Notes: generated from the sequence alone by a model not told the origin. DNA of 64,000 nt from Commensalibacter papalotli (ex Servin-Garciduenas et al. 2014) (GCF_000527695.1 NZ_ATSX01000001.1:1302001-1366000), one strand, 5' to 3'. Counted from the first letter of the stretch, positions 35,978-45,304 are shown. Made by a program: numbers and translations.

Positions 35978-36325
35978 ATGCGTGAAATTTCAACTGTAGA
36001 AATTCAAAGTGTTGCTGGTGGTTTTAACTGGGGTAGCCTTCTTCCAAAACCATCACTTTCTGGATCAGCAATTGGTACAGCAGCTGGTACAGCAATTGGG
36101 TCAGTTGTTGACGGTGCTTACAATGCATTAACAGGTTCAAACTCAACATCACAAACTTCTGCTGGCGCATTATTAGGTGCTGGTATTGGTTCAATTGTTG
36201 ATGCAGCACACTCTACATCTTCAACATCAATCACTTCTAATGTTGTTAATGCCATTACAGGCATTGGTTTTGGCACAATTGGTATCTTAAGCGGTATTAA
36301 ATCAGCTTTTGGAAAACGTGCTTAA
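35978..36325 (+). CDS. Putative class II microcin / bacteriocin precursor with double-glycine leader
   Basis: The 115-residue precursor starts at an ATG with GGAG nine bases upstream. The first 15 residues, MREISTVEIQSVAGG, match the double-glycine leader of colicin-V-type microcins, with cleavage expected after Gly15. The mature 100 residues are rich in Gly, Ser, Ala and Thr. They hold two related membrane-like segments, GTAIGSVVDGAY and GAGIGSIVDAAH, and a third, GFGTIGILSGIKSAFG. The genes for an HlyD-type adaptor and a C39 peptidase-ABC transporter follow on the same strand, which supports processing and export. Toxicity is inferred. No immunity gene is evident. Confidence 0.75.
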   Translation: MREISTVEIQSVAGGFNWGSLLPKPSLSGSAIGTAAGTAIGSVVDGAYNALTGSNSTSQTSAGALLGAGIGSIVDAAHSTSSTSITSNVVNAITGIGFGTIGILSGIKSAFGKRA

Positions 36326-36339
36326 TCTTTATCTACCCT

Positions 36340-36379
36340 AAAATGCTGGTTTAATATTTAAGAAATAAATCAGCATTTT
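36340..36379 (+). terminator. Hairpin between microcin gene and transporter genes
   Basis: The perfect 9-bp arms AAAATGCTG and CAGCATTTT have an AT-rich loop and a T-rich 3' flank. It may act as a partial terminator, so that peptide transcripts outnumber transporter transcripts. Confidence 0.65.
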
Positions 36380-36486
36380 ATATATATTTTTCTAAAACTA
36401 TTAAGAGTAATCAATTTGCTTTAGACTAAATTAAATATAATTTAACTTATTTATTCATATATAACCATATTACATACAGCAAATTA

Positions 36487-37797
36487 ATGAGCTCACTTTT
36501 TAGACCTGAAGTTTTAGAAGCAAAAAGAGATACTTGGCTTGGCAAAGTTCAAGATATTCAGCCTATCCCAATAAAAATCATATCTGTTATTTCTTTAGTT
36601 TTTACGATATTAGTAATTTTGTATATTTATTACGGCGGGTATACACGTAGAACACACGCTATCGGCAGTATGATGCCTGTTTCAGGACTAATTACAGTAG
36701 GCTCAAGAGCTAACGGTGTAATTATTGAAAAAAATATTAAAGAAGGACAGTTTGTTCAAAAAGGACAAAAGCTTTTCGCCATAAGTTTGGAAAATAATAA
36801 TATTAATGGTCCTGCACAAGAACAAATCAATAAAGTTCTTAAAAAACAAAAACAGATATTAATAGACCAATACAATTTACGCAAAAATAATGCGCCTATT
36901 GAAAAAGAGAATATAACCAGCACTCTAGCTAACTTATATCGACAACACCAAAAAGTTACGAACCAAATAAACCAAGATAATATTATTATTCCTAAGATTC
37001 AATCTTCTTTAACGATGATTGAGAAAGCTAAAAAGTTAGCTTTAGCAACGAATATAGAATATCAAAACCAACTCTATACATACGCTCAAATCCTTAGTAC
37101 TCATTCTCAATTTTTACAAAATCAAACTTCGATAGAAGGACAGATTTTAGATAATATAGCTAAACTTCGTCTGTTTGACAGCACGTTAAAACATGATCTT
37201 TATGATATTCAACAAAAAATAGCTCAAACCGAAGAAAAAATTATCCAAGGCGAAAAAGATCAAACAATTATCGTAACAGCACCCACAAGCGGCAATATAA
37301 CCGCATTACGCGGTTATATTGGACAACAAGTCACCCCAACCTCCGCCTTACTAAGTATCGTTCCTGAAGGACAACAATTAGAAGCAGAACTCTACGTTCC
37401 AAGCTCTGCGGTGGGATTATTAAAAAAGAACGATACTGTTGTCCTAAGTTATTCTGCTTTTCCTTATCAAAAGTTTGGCTTGTATAAAGGCATTGTCTCT
37501 GAAATTACCTATACCCCAATTACCTCTGAAACAATGGGGAAAGAAGATAGCGAACGCCTTAAAAATGAATTCGCAAATCAAAATGCAGAAGGTGACCATA
37601 ATTTATACCGCGTAAGGGTAAAACCTAATGAACAATATATTATGGGCTATCATGATCAAAAACTTTATCTAAAACCAGGCATGCGCGTTGAAGCCGATAT
37701 CGCCATTGATTATCGTCGCTTATATCAATGGATGTTAAATCCATTCATCAAAGTCAAAGACACTGTAAAAACAAGATTAGTTAAGCCAACACCATGA
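36487..37797 (+). CDS. HlyD-family periplasmic adaptor (CvaA-like)
   Basis: The 436-residue protein has one N-terminal membrane helix (residues about 30-52), then a short barrel strand set (GLITVGSRANGVIIEKNIKEGQFVQKGQK) and a coiled-coil hairpin (about 120-265). The second half of the lipoyl domain follows (TIIVTAPTSGNITALRGYIGQQVTP), and then a beta-barrel. It bridges the inner-membrane transporter to an outer-membrane channel, not seen here. The stop overlaps the next gene start as ATGA, showing coupled translation. The size and order match CvaA/CvaB systems for peptide export. Confidence 0.87.
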   Translation: MSSLFRPEVLEAKRDTWLGKVQDIQPIPIKIISVISLVFTILVILYIYYGGYTRRTHAIGSMMPVSGLITVGSRANGVIIEKNIKEGQFVQKGQKLFAISLENNNINGPAQEQINKVLKKQKQILIDQYNLRKNNAPIEKENITSTLANLYRQHQKVTNQINQDNIIIPKIQSSLTMIEKAKKLALATNIEYQNQLYTYAQILSTHSQFLQNQTSIEGQILDNIAKLRLFDSTLKHDLYDIQQKIAQTEEKIIQGEKDQTIIVTAPTSGNITALRGYIGQQVTPTSALLSIVPEGQQLEAELYVPSSAVGLLKKNDTVVLSYSAFPYQKFGLYKGIVSEITYTPITSETMGKEDSERLKNEFANQNAEGDHNLYRVRVKPNEQYIMGYHDQKLYLKPGMRVEADIAIDYRRLYQWMLNPFIKVKDTVKTRLVKPTP

Positions 37798-39962
37798 TAG
37801 ATGCTCTTAAAAAACTTGAGTTTAATTTTCGCCATAAAACACCTGTCATTTTACAGGTAGAAGCTGCTGAGTGTGGTTTAGCTTGTCTTGCTATGATTAT
37901 GGGACATTATAAGAACTATATTGACTTAACTACCTTTCGTCGTCGAGAATCCATTTCTATTAAAGGCATTACCTTACAGAACATTATTGATGTTGCACAT
38001 CGTAATAATTTGACTACTCGGCCTTTGCGCCTAGAAATGGAGGAACTAAACAAGTTAAAACTACCTTGTATTTTACATTGGAGCCTTAACCATTTTGTTG
38101 TTCTGATTGCTGTTAAAAGCTATGGGATTATCATTAATGATCCCGCTCATGGCCAAAGAAAAATCCTATGGGAAGAGGTTAGTAAAGAATTTACTGGCGT
38201 AGCCCTAGAGGTTTCCCCTAATGAAAAATTTGAACGTAAAGATGAACGGAATAACCTTAAATTAAGAGATTTGTTCAGAAAAACGGATGGTTTAAAAACA
38301 ACTTTAACCTATTTGTTTTTTGCTTCATTAGGTCTAGAACTTATTGCAATAATTATGCCTATGGCATCCCAGGTTATTATTGATGAAGTCATTGTGACCT
38401 TGGATAAAAACTTATTAACCACGATTGCGGTCGGGGTTGGGTTACTGATTTTATTACAAATGATTATCGCCACCGCACGAACTTGGATGGTAATGTTATT
38501 TAGTACACGTCTGAATGTACAATGGAATGCTGGACTTTTTGATCATTTAACACGCTTACCATTAGATTATTTCCTTAAACGTCACGTTGGTGATGTTTTA
38601 TCCCGTTTTGGATCATTGGGAATTATCCAAACAACCATTACGACTGACATGGTTCAAGCGGTTATGGACGGTTTGATGGCCGTGGGTATGCTCATCATGC
38701 TTTTTATCTATGGAAAATGGTTGGCAGTAGTAACCATTATTGCTGTAACGCTTGATGCCATTGTGCGTTTTATTGCTTATCGTCCCTACAAACAAGCTTC
38801 TGAAGAAGGTATTGTTTATAGTGCAAAAAAAGATTCTCACTTTATTGAGACTTTACGTGGTATGGCCAGCATTAAGTTACTTGGACTGCGTGAACGTCGT
38901 CGCGCACGTTGGTTAAATCTATTGGTAGACAGTATTAACGTTGGTTTAAAAACACAGCGTTACGACTTGATTTTTGGAAGAATTAATGACGCAATTTTTG
39001 CCTCTGACCGTTTAATTATGATGGTTGTTGGGGCTTACTTTGTTATGGACAACAAAATGTCTGTAGGAATGTTAGTAGCGTTCTTGTCTTATAAAGACCA
39101 ATTTACCGGCAGAATAGGCAGCTTAATTGGTGCTATTTTTAAACTTCGTATGTTATCTATTCAAAGTGATCGTATTTCTGATATTGCCCTCACCCCTACA
39201 GAAAAAGATACCGCTGATTATTCTCTTACTCATGATATAACAGCTTTGCTAGACAAAAAAGATTATGAGCAATTAGAGTGCCGTGATCTTGGGTTCAGAT
39301 ATTCTCCTGCGGAACCTTGGGTATTTCAAAAGTTAAATATTCAAATTCCTCAAGGAAAAAGTGTGGCTATTATAGGTCCATCTGGTTGTGGAAAATCTAC
39401 ATTGTTAAAAGCCATGATGGGATTAACTTTTCCAGAAGAAGGCGAAATACTTTATAAAGGGAAAAATATAACCAAACAATCTTTGGATATTTATCGCCAG
39501 AACATTGCAGGTGTTTTACAAGATGATGGTCTGTTTTCGGGATCTATAGCAGATAATATTTGTGCTTTTGATGATAACCCCGACCATGAGCGTATTGTGG
39601 ATTGTGCTAAAAAAGCAGCTATTTATGCTGATATAATGACGATGCCTATGCAATTTGAAACTTTTGTTGGGGATATGGGCAGCTCTTTATCTGGCGGGCA
39701 AAAACAAAGAGTTATCATTGCACGCGCTTTATACCGTCAACCTGACATTCTATTTTTAGATGAAGCCACCAGCCATCTTGATGAACTGACAGAGTCTCAT
39801 ATTGCTGATACTTTGAAAACGATGCATGTTACCCGTGTTATTGTTGCACATCGCCCAGCAACAGTTGCGTTATGCGATCTTATTATCATCATGGACCCTC
39901 AAACCATTCAAAAGGGTGAAGTCCAAATCGTAAATAGAACAGATTTATATCCAGATGAATAA
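37794..39962 (+). CDS. C39 peptidase-containing ABC bacteriocin transporter (CvaB-like)
   Basis: The 722-residue protein has an N-terminal C39 protease domain with the complete catalytic set: Gln21 (oxyanion), Cys27 in AAECGLAC, His100 in SLNHFVVL and Asp116 in INDPAHG. A six-helix membrane domain follows (about 165-440), then an ATPase with Walker A GPSGCGKST, signature LSGGQKQR and Walker B ILFLDEATS. It would cut the precursor after the double glycine and export it. It has all motifs and appears functional. Confidence 0.92.
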   Translation: MIDALKKLEFNFRHKTPVILQVEAAECGLACLAMIMGHYKNYIDLTTFRRRESISIKGITLQNIIDVAHRNNLTTRPLRLEMEELNKLKLPCILHWSLNHFVVLIAVKSYGIIINDPAHGQRKILWEEVSKEFTGVALEVSPNEKFERKDERNNLKLRDLFRKTDGLKTTLTYLFFASLGLELIAIIMPMASQVIIDEVIVTLDKNLLTTIAVGVGLLILLQMIIATARTWMVMLFSTRLNVQWNAGLFDHLTRLPLDYFLKRHVGDVLSRFGSLGIIQTTITTDMVQAVMDGLMAVGMLIMLFIYGKWLAVVTIIAVTLDAIVRFIAYRPYKQASEEGIVYSAKKDSHFIETLRGMASIKLLGLRERRRARWLNLLVDSINVGLKTQRYDLIFGRINDAIFASDRLIMMVVGAYFVMDNKMSVGMLVAFLSYKDQFTGRIGSLIGAIFKLRMLSIQSDRISDIALTPTEKDTADYSLTHDITALLDKKDYEQLECRDLGFRYSPAEPWVFQKLNIQIPQGKSVAIIGPSGCGKSTLLKAMMGLTFPEEGEILYKGKNITKQSLDIYRQNIAGVLQDDGLFSGSIADNICAFDDNPDHERIVDCAKKAAIYADIMTMPMQFETFVGDMGSSLSGGQKQRVIIARALYRQPDILFLDEATSHLDELTESHIADTLKTMHVTRVIVAHRPATVALCDLIIIMDPQTIQKGEVQIVNRTDLYPDE

Positions 39963-39965
39963 TAT

Positions 39966-40003
39966 AAAAAAAGACCTAGTTTTTATAAAAATTAGATCTT
40001 TTT
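39966..40003. terminator. Bidirectional terminator between ABC transporter and the Cys protein gene
   Basis: AAAAAGACCTA and TAGATCTTTTT arms lie between convergent genes, with A-runs and T-runs on both sides. Confidence 0.75.
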
Positions 40004-40023
40004 AATCTTATACTTCGAAGGTA

Positions 40024-40530
40024 TTATTTAGCAGAAGTTTTCAAATGTTTATTACATTCACTGTAATATCCACCACCTTTTTGAATCCATTTTAAACCAC
40101 CGTTTTTATTAGAAACTTTGTTGGCTTTATATTGCTCTTGGCAAGTCATCATACGTGCTTTACCTTCTTTTTCATTCGCAAACTTAGGATCAACTTTTTC
40201 TGGAAAAACAACATCCCCTGTAACTACTGGTGCTTTTTCTACAGCTGTTTTTTTAGCTGGCTCTTTAGGAGATTCTGAAGCTGATTTAGCCTCTTTTACA
40301 GCTGCGTTTTCTGTAGGTTTTGCTTGCTTTGCATCACAGTTGGCTGCTTTATATTCTTTGAAATTCTTTTCTTTTAAAGTTCCAGCCTTTTTAGCTTCAC
40401 TAAATTGTTCATAACATGCTTTTCCATCTGCTGCACGTGCATTATGAGTAAAGCTGATCATACTGCCTGTAACTAAAGCTGTTACGGCAACATATGATCC
40501 TAATAGTGGAATTTGTGTAAATATCTTCAT
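40024..40530 (-). CDS. Periplasmic Cys-containing protein of unknown function
   Basis: The 168-residue protein has a signal peptide (residues 1-33, ending HNARA), an N-terminal Cys pair (CYEQFSEAKKAGTLKEKNF and AANC) and a Lys/Ala/Glu/Pro-rich linker. A C-terminal second Cys unit (MMTCQEQYKANK and YYSECNK) mirrors the first. The two-Cys repeat recalls small periplasmic PsiF-like proteins, but the match is loose. It is convergent with the transporter gene, so it is unlikely to be an immunity gene. Confidence 0.6.
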   Translation of the reverse strand: MKIFTQIPLLGSYVAVTALVTGSMISFTHNARAADGKACYEQFSEAKKAGTLKEKNFKEYKAANCDAKQAKPTENAAVKEAKSASESPKEPAKKTAVEKAPVVTGDVVFPEKVDPKFANEKEGKARMMTCQEQYKANKVSNKNGGLKWIQKGGGYYSECNKHLKTSAK

Positions 40531-40588
40531 TAGTACATCCTTAAAGTTAATTGATTTATAGTATACTCATAAAATAATAATATAAATC

Positions 40589-41962
40589 TTATGAGTTAAT
40601 CTGTTCATTATGTAAAGCCATATCTAAGCCCTCGCGTTCAGCGTCTTGATCAACACGTAACCCAATAAATTTATCAATTAATATCAATAAAATCCAGGAA
40701 ATAGATCCACTCCAGATAATGGTAACAACAACAGCTTCAATTTGGGCAATAACTAACCCAACAGAAGCAGAAATTCCAGCAGGATCAGACTCTGTTGCTG
40801 ATAAAGGACCAAATGCAAATACACCTGTCAAAACAGCACCAATAATCCCCCCTATTCCATGCACACCAAAAGCATCCAAAGAATCATCATATCCTAGTTT
40901 ATGCTTTAAATAAGAACAACTCCAAAAACACGATACCCCACCAATAAAACCCATTAACAATGCAGGACCTGGTAAAACAAAACCTGCGGCTGGTGTAATA
41001 ACAACCAAACCTGCAACCGCTCCAGAAACAATTCCTAATACAGTTGGTTTTTTTCGTTTAATCCACTCAATACACATCCAGCCAATCCCACCAGAAGCAG
41101 CAGCAATTTGTGTCACCAACATCGCCATACCAGCACGCCCATTAGCCCCCAAGGCAGAACCTGCATTAAATCCAAACCATCCAACCCAAAGCAATGAGGC
41201 TCCAATAACAGCATATCCAACGTTATGAGGGGACAAATCACGTTTTCCAAATCCGATCCTTTTTCCCAACATCAGCGCACATACCAGACCTGCTACCCCA
41301 GCGTTAATATGCACTACGGTACCACCTGCAAAGTCAATCGCCCCAAGTGCTGCTAACCATCCTGTTGATGTCCAAACCCAATGAGCAATCGGAACATAAG
41401 AAAGCAAACCCCACAACACACAAAAGATACATAAAGCACTAAATTTGATACGCTCTGCGGCAGAGCCAACTAAAATAGCCACAGAAATAATAATAAACGT
41501 CATTTGAAAAACGACATAAACACTTTGCGGGATTGTCATCATTATGGGGGCTGCAGTATCTGCACCTAATACAAACCCTTTATCAATCCCAAAATGATAA
41601 TGATCTAAAATACCATTCAGCATAAATTGTGAGGCATTTCCAATCACCGGAGAGCCTGTGGTAAATACCAGACTATAGCCAATAACTACCCATAAAATAC
41701 TGATAATACAGCAAATTGAAAAAGACTGCATCATCGTGGCCAGAACGTTTTTCTTTCTGACCATACCAGCATAAAACAAAGCTAGCCCTGGAATCGTCAT
41801 CATTAGTACCAAAGCTGCACTTACGAGCATCCAAGCAGTATCCCCAGTATCCAACGCAGGAGAAACAACAGAAGCACCGTAAGCACGCATTGGTATCAAA
41901 AATAACAACCCAACTAAGAAATAACTCCTTAACCACGTAAGTTTTGGAATTCTGCCCTTCAT
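40589..41962 (-). CDS. amt: Ammonium transporter
   Basis: The protein has 457 residues from the ATG at 41962 (GGGGAGC upstream); a longer frame reaches 42061. A leader segment is followed by Amt motifs: DTAWMLVSAALVLMMTIPGLALFYAGMVRKKN, FAGGTVVHINAGVAGLV with the first pore His, GWFGFNAGSALGANGRA, and DAFGVHGIGGIIGAVLTG with the second pore His. It forms the trimeric ammonium channel of the inner membrane. No glnK is adjacent, so PII control must come from elsewhere. Confidence 0.95.
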   Translation of the reverse strand: MKGRIPKLTWLRSYFLVGLLFLIPMRAYGASVVSPALDTGDTAWMLVSAALVLMMTIPGLALFYAGMVRKKNVLATMMQSFSICCIISILWVVIGYSLVFTTGSPVIGNASQFMLNGILDHYHFGIDKGFVLGADTAAPIMMTIPQSVYVVFQMTFIIISVAILVGSAAERIKFSALCIFCVLWGLLSYVPIAHWVWTSTGWLAALGAIDFAGGTVVHINAGVAGLVCALMLGKRIGFGKRDLSPHNVGYAVIGASLLWVGWFGFNAGSALGANGRAGMAMLVTQIAAASGGIGWMCIEWIKRKKPTVLGIVSGAVAGLVVITPAAGFVLPGPALLMGFIGGVSCFWSCSYLKHKLGYDDSLDAFGVHGIGGIIGAVLTGVFAFGPLSATESDPAGISASVGLVIAQIEAVVVTIIWSGSISWILLILIDKFIGLRVDQDAEREGLDMALHNEQINS

Positions 41963-42231
41963 AGAAATGCTCCCCTTATTAAATACATCAAGTAAGAATA
42001 TAAAATCTTTAAATGACCAAAAATGATAATTATACTTCAACAAGCACTCTATTTTTGACATATAATTCTTATACTAAACACGAAAGTGTGATTGGCAATA
42101 ATAAATTTATACAAATCGTTATAAAATTGAATCATGTTGTAAAAAATTGCTTCTTGCGAATATAAAAGATAAAGTGAAACTCCTATTCACAAGCTTTTTA
42201 ATTTTTATAAAACCAATTGGTCGAGGTCTTT

Positions 42232-43122
42232 ATGAGTGATTCTTTGTCGCGTTACCCTAACCCTATTATCCCAGAAAATAACGCTATGAATAACCCACGA
42301 AACACACTTGCCAGTGGCCCAGATAGCCATGAGATTAATTTAGATGCTTTATGGATGAAAATTATGGATGAAAGCCGTGCTTGCTGTGATCCTTTACTCG
42401 GCAGCTTTTTTAATGCATGCGTTCACCGTCATCCTAATTTTTCTGCAGCATTGGCGGATAATATCGGACGTAAACTTGGTGATACCTCAATCTCCCCTTC
42501 AGCTTTAACTCATTTAATTCAAGAAACTTACAAACACACTCCCTCATTAGTCTCTATTGCAGCGGCCGATTTGATTGCCGTTATGATGCGCGATGCAGCC
42601 TGTTCCAACTTGGTAACACCTTTTTTATTCTTTAAAGGGTTTCACTCTATTCAAGCACATCGTATTGCGCATTGGTTGTGGAAACAAGATAGACCGTTTT
42701 TAGCCTTGCATATGCAAAGCCGTATTTCAGAAATATTTGCGGTAGATATTCATCCTGCAGCAAAATTGGGACAACGTGTCATGATTGATCATGGAACTGG
42801 CGTGGTTATTGGTGAAACCGCTGTCATTGAAGATGATGTTTCTATTTTACAAGCTGTAACTTTGGGCGGAACAGGAAAAGTAGAAAAAGATCGCCACCCA
42901 AAAGTACGTAGAGGTGTTCTAATTGGAGCAGGAGCCAAAGTTTTGGGCAATGTTGAAATTGGCGTAGGAGCTAAGATTGGCGCAGGTTCTATTGTACTGG
43001 AAAATGTGTTACCTTATACCACCGTGGTTGGCAACCCTGCCCGCCCCGTTGGTGTCAAACATAAAGACATGCCTGGTATTTCAATGGATTTATCACTGCC
43101 CCCTATTGACTACGTGATTTAA
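42232..43122 (+). CDS. cysE: Serine O-acetyltransferase
   Basis: The protein has 296 residues from the ATG at 42232, with GAGG five bases before; an upstream TTG at 42217 is less likely. The N-terminal helical domain (PLLGSFFNACVHRHPNFSAAL) precedes the left-handed beta-helix domain with hexapeptide repeats. That domain includes the active-site region HPAAKLGQRVMIDHGTGVVIGETA and the acetyl-CoA site VTLGGTGK. It makes O-acetylserine for cysteine synthesis. The intrinsic terminator at 43217 follows. Confidence 0.93.
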   Translation: MSDSLSRYPNPIIPENNAMNNPRNTLASGPDSHEINLDALWMKIMDESRACCDPLLGSFFNACVHRHPNFSAALADNIGRKLGDTSISPSALTHLIQETYKHTPSLVSIAAADLIAVMMRDAACSNLVTPFLFFKGFHSIQAHRIAHWLWKQDRPFLALHMQSRISEIFAVDIHPAAKLGQRVMIDHGTGVVIGETAVIEDDVSILQAVTLGGTGKVEKDRHPKVRRGVLIGAGAKVLGNVEIGVGAKIGAGSIVLENVLPYTTVVGNPARPVGVKHKDMPGISMDLSLPPIDYVI

Positions 43123-43216
43123 GTAAAACCTAAAAATAATAAAGTAGAATTTACTTTTTGACAAAAAAATGTTAATATTTACTATAATATAATTTTTATA
43201 CTATTAATTCATTTCG

Positions 43217-43248
43217 AAACCGTTCATTTTATTTGAGCGGTTTTTTTT
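43217..43248 (+). terminator. Terminator-like hairpin between cysE and the SGNH hydrolase gene
   Basis: AACCGTTCA and TGAGCGGTT arms followed by TTTTTTTT on the plus strand end 30 bases before the next start. It resembles the hairpins ahead of the phage fibre genes at 912 and 55493. Confidence 0.8.
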
Positions 43249-43278
43249 ATTTTATTAAATCAAAAAAGGTAATTTAAC

Positions 43279-44076
43279 ATGACAAATTCGTCTTCAAACA
43301 TCACCATTCCTGATACATACAAACAAGCTACTATTACTAATACTACTACTATTGATTTTGATACACCTCAAGGAAACACAAACACTAAACAATTCCTCAA
43401 AGGTAAAAAAGTATCTATTATTGGTGATAGTATCTCAACATTTAAAAACTATATACCTAATGACAACAGACCTTACTCCTATCCATCAAGTGACGTTACT
43501 GATGTCAATCAAACATGGTGGATGGATGTTATAAATCAATCTGGTGCGACTTTAGGAACAAATGACTCATGGAGTGGACGCTCTGTTGCTGGCAATCCTG
43601 AAAAAAATACAAGTTGTTTATTAGCAAATCTTAATACTATCGATAAAGACACTGATTTATGTCTGATATTACTTGGCGTCAATGATTTTAGATCTGGATC
43701 CACATTAAATGCTTTTGATCCCACCAAAAAAAATCCAAATCCACAAACTGATTATTCAGATGCGTTATGTGTTGCTATGGAAACTTTAGCCAAAAATTAT
43801 CCTAACACACGTTTTGCATGGATTTCACCAATAGGTGACTTTACATGGCCTGCTGGTTTTCCTGCTTTGGTTCCAAACAGATATGCTTTAACTATTTGGA
43901 AATATGATGATGTATTAAAAGAAGCATGTAAATTTTATGGAAATCATTTTATCGATATGAGATATACTTTTTCTTATTTACAAGCATCTGAACTAATGGA
44001 TGGATTACACCCAAAAGCAGCGGGAATGCGCAGGCTATCTAGGACTATCATTCATTCTATAACAAATATTCTTTAG
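43279..44076 (+). CDS. SGNH/GDSL-family hydrolase
   Basis: The 265-residue protein has the SGNH blocks: SIIGDSIST with the catalytic Ser (about residue 53), a Gly in TNDSWSGRSVAGN, LLGVND with the block III Asn, and DGLHP with the catalytic Asp and His near the end. There is no signal peptide. The first 40 residues are Thr/Asn-rich (ATITNTTTIDFDTP), like a fibre shaft rather than an enzyme leader. It is flanked by hairpins on both sides and is set apart from the metabolic genes. It could be an esterase/deacetylase of phage-fibre origin or a cytosolic lipase-like enzyme. Confidence 0.8.
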   Translation: MTNSSSNITIPDTYKQATITNTTTIDFDTPQGNTNTKQFLKGKKVSIIGDSISTFKNYIPNDNRPYSYPSSDVTDVNQTWWMDVINQSGATLGTNDSWSGRSVAGNPEKNTSCLLANLNTIDKDTDLCLILLGVNDFRSGSTLNAFDPTKKNPNPQTDYSDALCVAMETLAKNYPNTRFAWISPIGDFTWPAGFPALVPNRYALTIWKYDDVLKEACKFYGNHFIDMRYTFSYLQASELMDGLHPKAAGMRRLSRTIIHSITNIL

Positions 44077-44103
44077 TATTTGGTATATTTAGGCATAAAT
44101 CAC

Positions 44104-44125
44104 GGCGCATTTAGCGTCTTTTTTT
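44104..44125 (+). terminator. Terminator after the SGNH hydrolase gene
   Basis: GGCGC and GCGTC (one G-U pair) enclose ATTTA and are followed by seven T residues. Confidence 0.55.
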
Positions 44126-44171
44126 ATGCCTTTTTTAAAGAACAGACCCTAGTTTATAATAATACGTAATT

Positions 44172-45227
44172 CTATTTTACCTTATTAATCGACAGGAATT
44201 TAAACATGGGTGCTTCTTTAAAAGATGCGGTGGCATTGCCAGAGTAAATATGGGTTTGATCTTTTCCAAGATCTAATTTTTTAACTTTGCCTGTTTTTTC
44301 AGAAAAATCAATTTGATTTAAATCAACCCAAAAAATATTTGGGGTTAATGCGGACTCAAAGAAATATCGTTTATTTTTTTGATCTGCAAGCGTTCGCCAA
44401 CGGGTAGAGGATATATTAGGCTCATTCTCTGTATTAATACCAAATGGAACAGACGCATTCCGAATAACACTGAACACGCTTGCCACCGCGATCCGATCAT
44501 CAAGTTTTTTAGGAATAGCATTGATGTAAAAGGAAGCTCTTGCAAAACGATCGGCTGCACGATTGGTTCCAGGCAGCATCACTGTTCCCCCAATCGATTT
44601 CCAATAGGCATCCAGTGCCAATTGTTGGTCAAATGCAGGAGAATTGGTTAGAACTTGATATTTGCGATTATGATGAATGATTTGTTTGCCATCAATATAT
44701 TCGATAATTGCACTGTCCCCTGTAGGATCAGAAATGGACATGTGCAAACTTGCCATTCTTTTCTCACCTGGGACGTTATCCGTTATCACGGTAAACGGTT
44801 CTTTTTCCAATGCTGTGACGGCTTCCTCAACGGTAGCAAAATTATCCAATACATATTGCCCCCATACAGAAATCGATAAAGTTGACTTATCTTTGTCAGG
44901 TGTGGGATAGACAGACTCTACCAACCACAACATATTCACATCCAGACCTTTTTCATTCATTCCGTCTGTGGTCGCAATATCGTAACCCGTGGCAATCACG
45001 CTGCCATATTTGGACTTCCAATGGATAGTTTTGTCGCCTGTGGCACCATCACGCTGCATTCCTTGAGGTAAGATCCATAAATTCGTTCCTACATCGCGTT
45101 TCCAATCCATAGACCGTGCAGTGATGATTTGATTATTTTCGCCTAAATAGACAGCTCTGGTACATGCAAGACTGGTAGAAGAAAATAAACATACCCCTGC
45201 AATAAAAGCACTTAAAATTGTACGCAT
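44172..45227 (-). CDS. Secreted Ntn-hydrolase of the choloylglycine hydrolase / penicillin V acylase family
   Basis: The protein has 351 residues from the ATG at 45227 (AAGGG six bases upstream); the longer frame starts inside the spacer. A 21-residue signal peptide is followed directly by Cys22 (SLACTRAVYLG), which on cleavage becomes the N-terminal nucleophile. Other conserved positions visible are ARSMDW (Arg and Asp) and LTNSPAFDQQ (Asn). The export signal favours the Gram-negative acylase branch, some members of which cleave penicillin V and acyl-homoserine lactones. True bile-salt activity cannot be told from sequence alone. Confidence 0.88.
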   Translation of the reverse strand: MRTILSAFIAGVCLFSSTSLACTRAVYLGENNQIITARSMDWKRDVGTNLWILPQGMQRDGATGDKTIHWKSKYGSVIATGYDIATTDGMNEKGLDVNMLWLVESVYPTPDKDKSTLSISVWGQYVLDNFATVEEAVTALEKEPFTVITDNVPGEKRMASLHMSISDPTGDSAIIEYIDGKQIIHHNRKYQVLTNSPAFDQQLALDAYWKSIGGTVMLPGTNRAADRFARASFYINAIPKKLDDRIAVASVFSVIRNASVPFGINTENEPNISSTRWRTLADQKNKRYFFESALTPNIFWVDLNQIDFSEKTGKVKKLDLGKDQTHIYSGNATASFKEAPMFKFLSINKVK

Positions 45228-45304
45228 ATTAACCCTTATATTTTTTCTTAAAAAGGCTTGATTTGAAACAGAGTTTATCTGGTAAAGATTAAACTGCCTA
45301 ATCA

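Noticed and set aside
40024-40530. Periplasmic Cys protein as the microcin immunity protein
   Set aside because: It is convergent with the export operon and separated by a bidirectional terminator, and it has no membrane helix beyond the signal peptide.
44172-45227. Firm annotation as bile salt hydrolase
   Set aside because: Family members with this signal peptide act on several amides; sequence alone does not separate bile salts, penicillin V and acyl-homoserine lactones.
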